This document shows positions 5,691 through 6,836 of a DNA stretch of 6,836 bases, one piece after another (position 1 is the stretch's first letter; every line of letters begins with the position of its first letter). The notes under the pieces are model-generated. The model ran no database searches, was not told the DNA's origin, and saw only the letters and a list, made by a program, of their open reading frames with translations. The translations under genes and the position numbers were made by a program. The stretch is from an uncultured Rivibacter sp. (lineage in GTDB: Bacteria > Pseudomonadota > Gammaproteobacteria > Burkholderiales > Burkholderiaceae): contig CAMLNA010000185.1 in the NCBI GenBank assembly GCA_946481025.1, positions 1 to 6,836 on the forward strand. Reading direction: 5' to 3'.

Positions 5691-6836
5691 TCACAGCCAG
5701 GTGCAGGCGCCCTGCTCCGCGGCCACCACATTGCGGCGCAGGCCGGCAAACAGTTCGCGGCCCAGGCCGTGTGCGTGCGTGTCGCGGTGCGCATCGCCGG
5801 GCACGGCGACCTCGCGCTGCTCCCACTCGTCGGCCGGCACCAGCGCCTGCAGCGTGCCGGTGATCGCATCGAGCCGGATCACGTCGCCATCGCGCACCTT
5901 GGCAAGCGGCCCCCCCGCTTGCGCCTCCGGACTCACGTGGATGGCCGCCGGCACCTTGCCCGACGCGCCGCTCATGCGGCCGTCGGTCACCAGCGCGACA
6001 CGGAAGCCCTTGCCCTGCAGCACCGCCAGCGGCGGCGTGAGCTTGTGCAGTTCGGGCATGCCGTTGGCCTGCGGGCCCTGGAAGCGCACCACCGCCACGA
6101 AGTCCCGCTCCAGCTCGCCGGCCTTGAACGCGGCCAGCAGCTGCTCCTGCTCGTCGAACACCCGCGCGGGCGCCTCGATCACATGGCGGTCTTCGGGCAC
6201 GGCCGAGACCTTGATGACCGAGCGGCCCAGGTTGCCGGTGAGCAGCTTCAGGCCGCCGGTGGGACTGAACGGCGAGGCGGCCTGGCGCACGATGGCGGCG
6301 TCGCCCGGCTCGGTGGGCAGCGCCTGCCACTGCACCGCCTGCGCATCGCCCTGCACCGCCACCGGCAGCTGCGTGTAGTCGCGCAGGCCGTTTTTCGAGA
6401 CGGTCATCACGTCGCCGTGCAGCCAGCCGCCGTCGAGCAGCTCGCGCAGCACGAAGCCCGGGCCGCCGGCGGCCTGGAACTGGTTCACGTCGGCCGAGCC
6501 GTTGGGGTACACGCGCGCCAGCAGCGGCACCGAGGCCGACAGGTCGGAGAAGTCGGTCCAGTCGATCAGGATGCCGGCCGAACGCGCGACCGCCACCCAG
6601 TGGATCAGGTGGTTCGTGGAGCCGCCGGTGGCCAGCAGCGCGACCATGGCATTGACGATGCAGCGCTCGTCCACCAGTTCGCCGATCGGCGTGTAGCGCT
6701 TCGCCTTGATGTTGGCCAGCACCGTGCGCACCGCCTCGCGGGTGAGCGCCTCGCGCAGGCCGCTGTGCGGGTGGATGAACGCCGCGCCCGGCACGTGCAG
6801 GCCCATCGCCTCGAGCAGCATCTGGTTGCTGTTGGC
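5691..6836 (-). CDS. edd: 6-phosphogluconate dehydratase Edd (partial, N-terminus beyond the window)
   Basis: This enzyme dehydrates 6-phosphogluconate to KDPG in the Entner-Doudoroff pathway and belongs to the IlvD/Edd iron-sulfur dehydratases. The 381 visible residues are the C-terminal part. E. coli Edd has about 603, so roughly 220 residues lie beyond the right edge. Numbering from the first visible residue, the blocks are ANSNQM at 1-6, ATGGSTNH at 69-76, a [16 protein letters not shown] stretch at 194-209, [14 protein letters not shown] at 251-264 and [23 protein letters not shown] at 283-305 (given in part, family signature 2). The QANGMPELH form is what I expect of Edd rather than IlvD (GPGMREM there). 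In this family a cluster-ligand cysteine sits shortly before the ANSNQ segment, so it should lie just outside the window. The gene is read leftwards and leads into eda. No frameshift is visible. Confidence 0.95.
   Translation of the reverse strand, partial: ANSNQMLLEAMGLHVPGAAFIHPHSGLREALTREAVRTVLANIKAKRYTPIGELVDERCIVNAMVALLATGGSTNHLIHWVAVARSAGILIDWTDFSDLSASVPLLARVYPNGSADVNQFQAAGGPGFVLRELLDGGWLHGDVMTVSKNGLRDYTQLPVAVQGDAQAVQWQALPTEPGDAAIVRQAASPFSPTGGLKLLTGNLGRSVIKVSAVPEDRHVIEAPARVFDEQEQLLAAFKAGELERDFVAVVRFQGPQANGMPELHKLTPPLAVLQGKGFRVALVTDGRMSGASGKVPAAIHVSPEAQAGGPLAKVRDGDVIRLDAITGTLQALVPADEWEQREVAVPGDAHRDTHAHGLGRELFAGLRRNVVAAEQGACTWL

Noticed and set aside
5029..6378. A 449-residue plus-strand open frame antisense to eda and edd
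   Set aside because: It is a shadow of two strongly supported minus-strand genes. Its translation is Arg/His/Ser-rich and matches no family I recognise.
1..6836. CRISPR arrays, tRNA/rRNA genes, insertion sequences, attachment sites, toxin or defence genes
   Set aside because: None seen. Nearly all bases are accounted for by housekeeping sugar-metabolism genes, and the only gene-free gap over 100 bases is the palindromic spacer.

Overview
The window is a compact, very GC-rich chromosomal segment of ordinary sugar metabolism. Protein similarity, strong G/C preference at third codon positions, and a palindromic intergenic element of a style I associate with Variovorax/Acidovorax-like genomes suggest a betaproteobacterium of the Comamonadaceae. 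That placement is an inference from one window, not a proof.

Positions 38-4922 (+ strand) hold a ribose uptake and utilisation operon in the order rbsA (ABC ATPase), rbsC (permease), rbsR (LacI-family repressor), rbsK (ribokinase), rbsD (ribose pyranase). The genes are tightly packed. rbsA and rbsC overlap by 17 bases or lie 13 bases apart, depending on the rbsC start. The rbsC/rbsR, rbsR/rbsK and rbsK/rbsD junctions are all 4-base ATGA overlaps. The periplasmic ribose-binding protein gene (rbsB) is not between rbsC and rbsK, where E. coli has it. It probably lies just left of the window, because rbsA starts only 37 bases in.

Positions 4923-5037 are a convergent intergenic spacer filled with nested inverted repeats. 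They probably form a two-way transcription barrier and may be a copy of a dispersed palindromic repeat family.

Positions 5038-6836 (- strand) hold the Entner-Doudoroff pair: eda (KDPG aldolase), complete, and edd (6-phosphogluconate dehydratase), which runs off the right edge and lacks its N-terminal third or so. edd is transcribed first, and eda follows after 29 bases.

Together, RbsABC would import ribose, RbsD would convert the pyranose form to the furanose form, RbsK would make ribose 5-phosphate for the pentose phosphate pathway, and RbsR would sense ribose and control the operon. Edd and Eda would convert 6-phosphogluconate to pyruvate and glyceraldehyde 3-phosphate. I see no novel defence, mobile or RNA system. 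The items most worth a second look are the palindromic spacer, the position of the regulator inside the operon, the missing rbsB, and two start-codon ambiguities.
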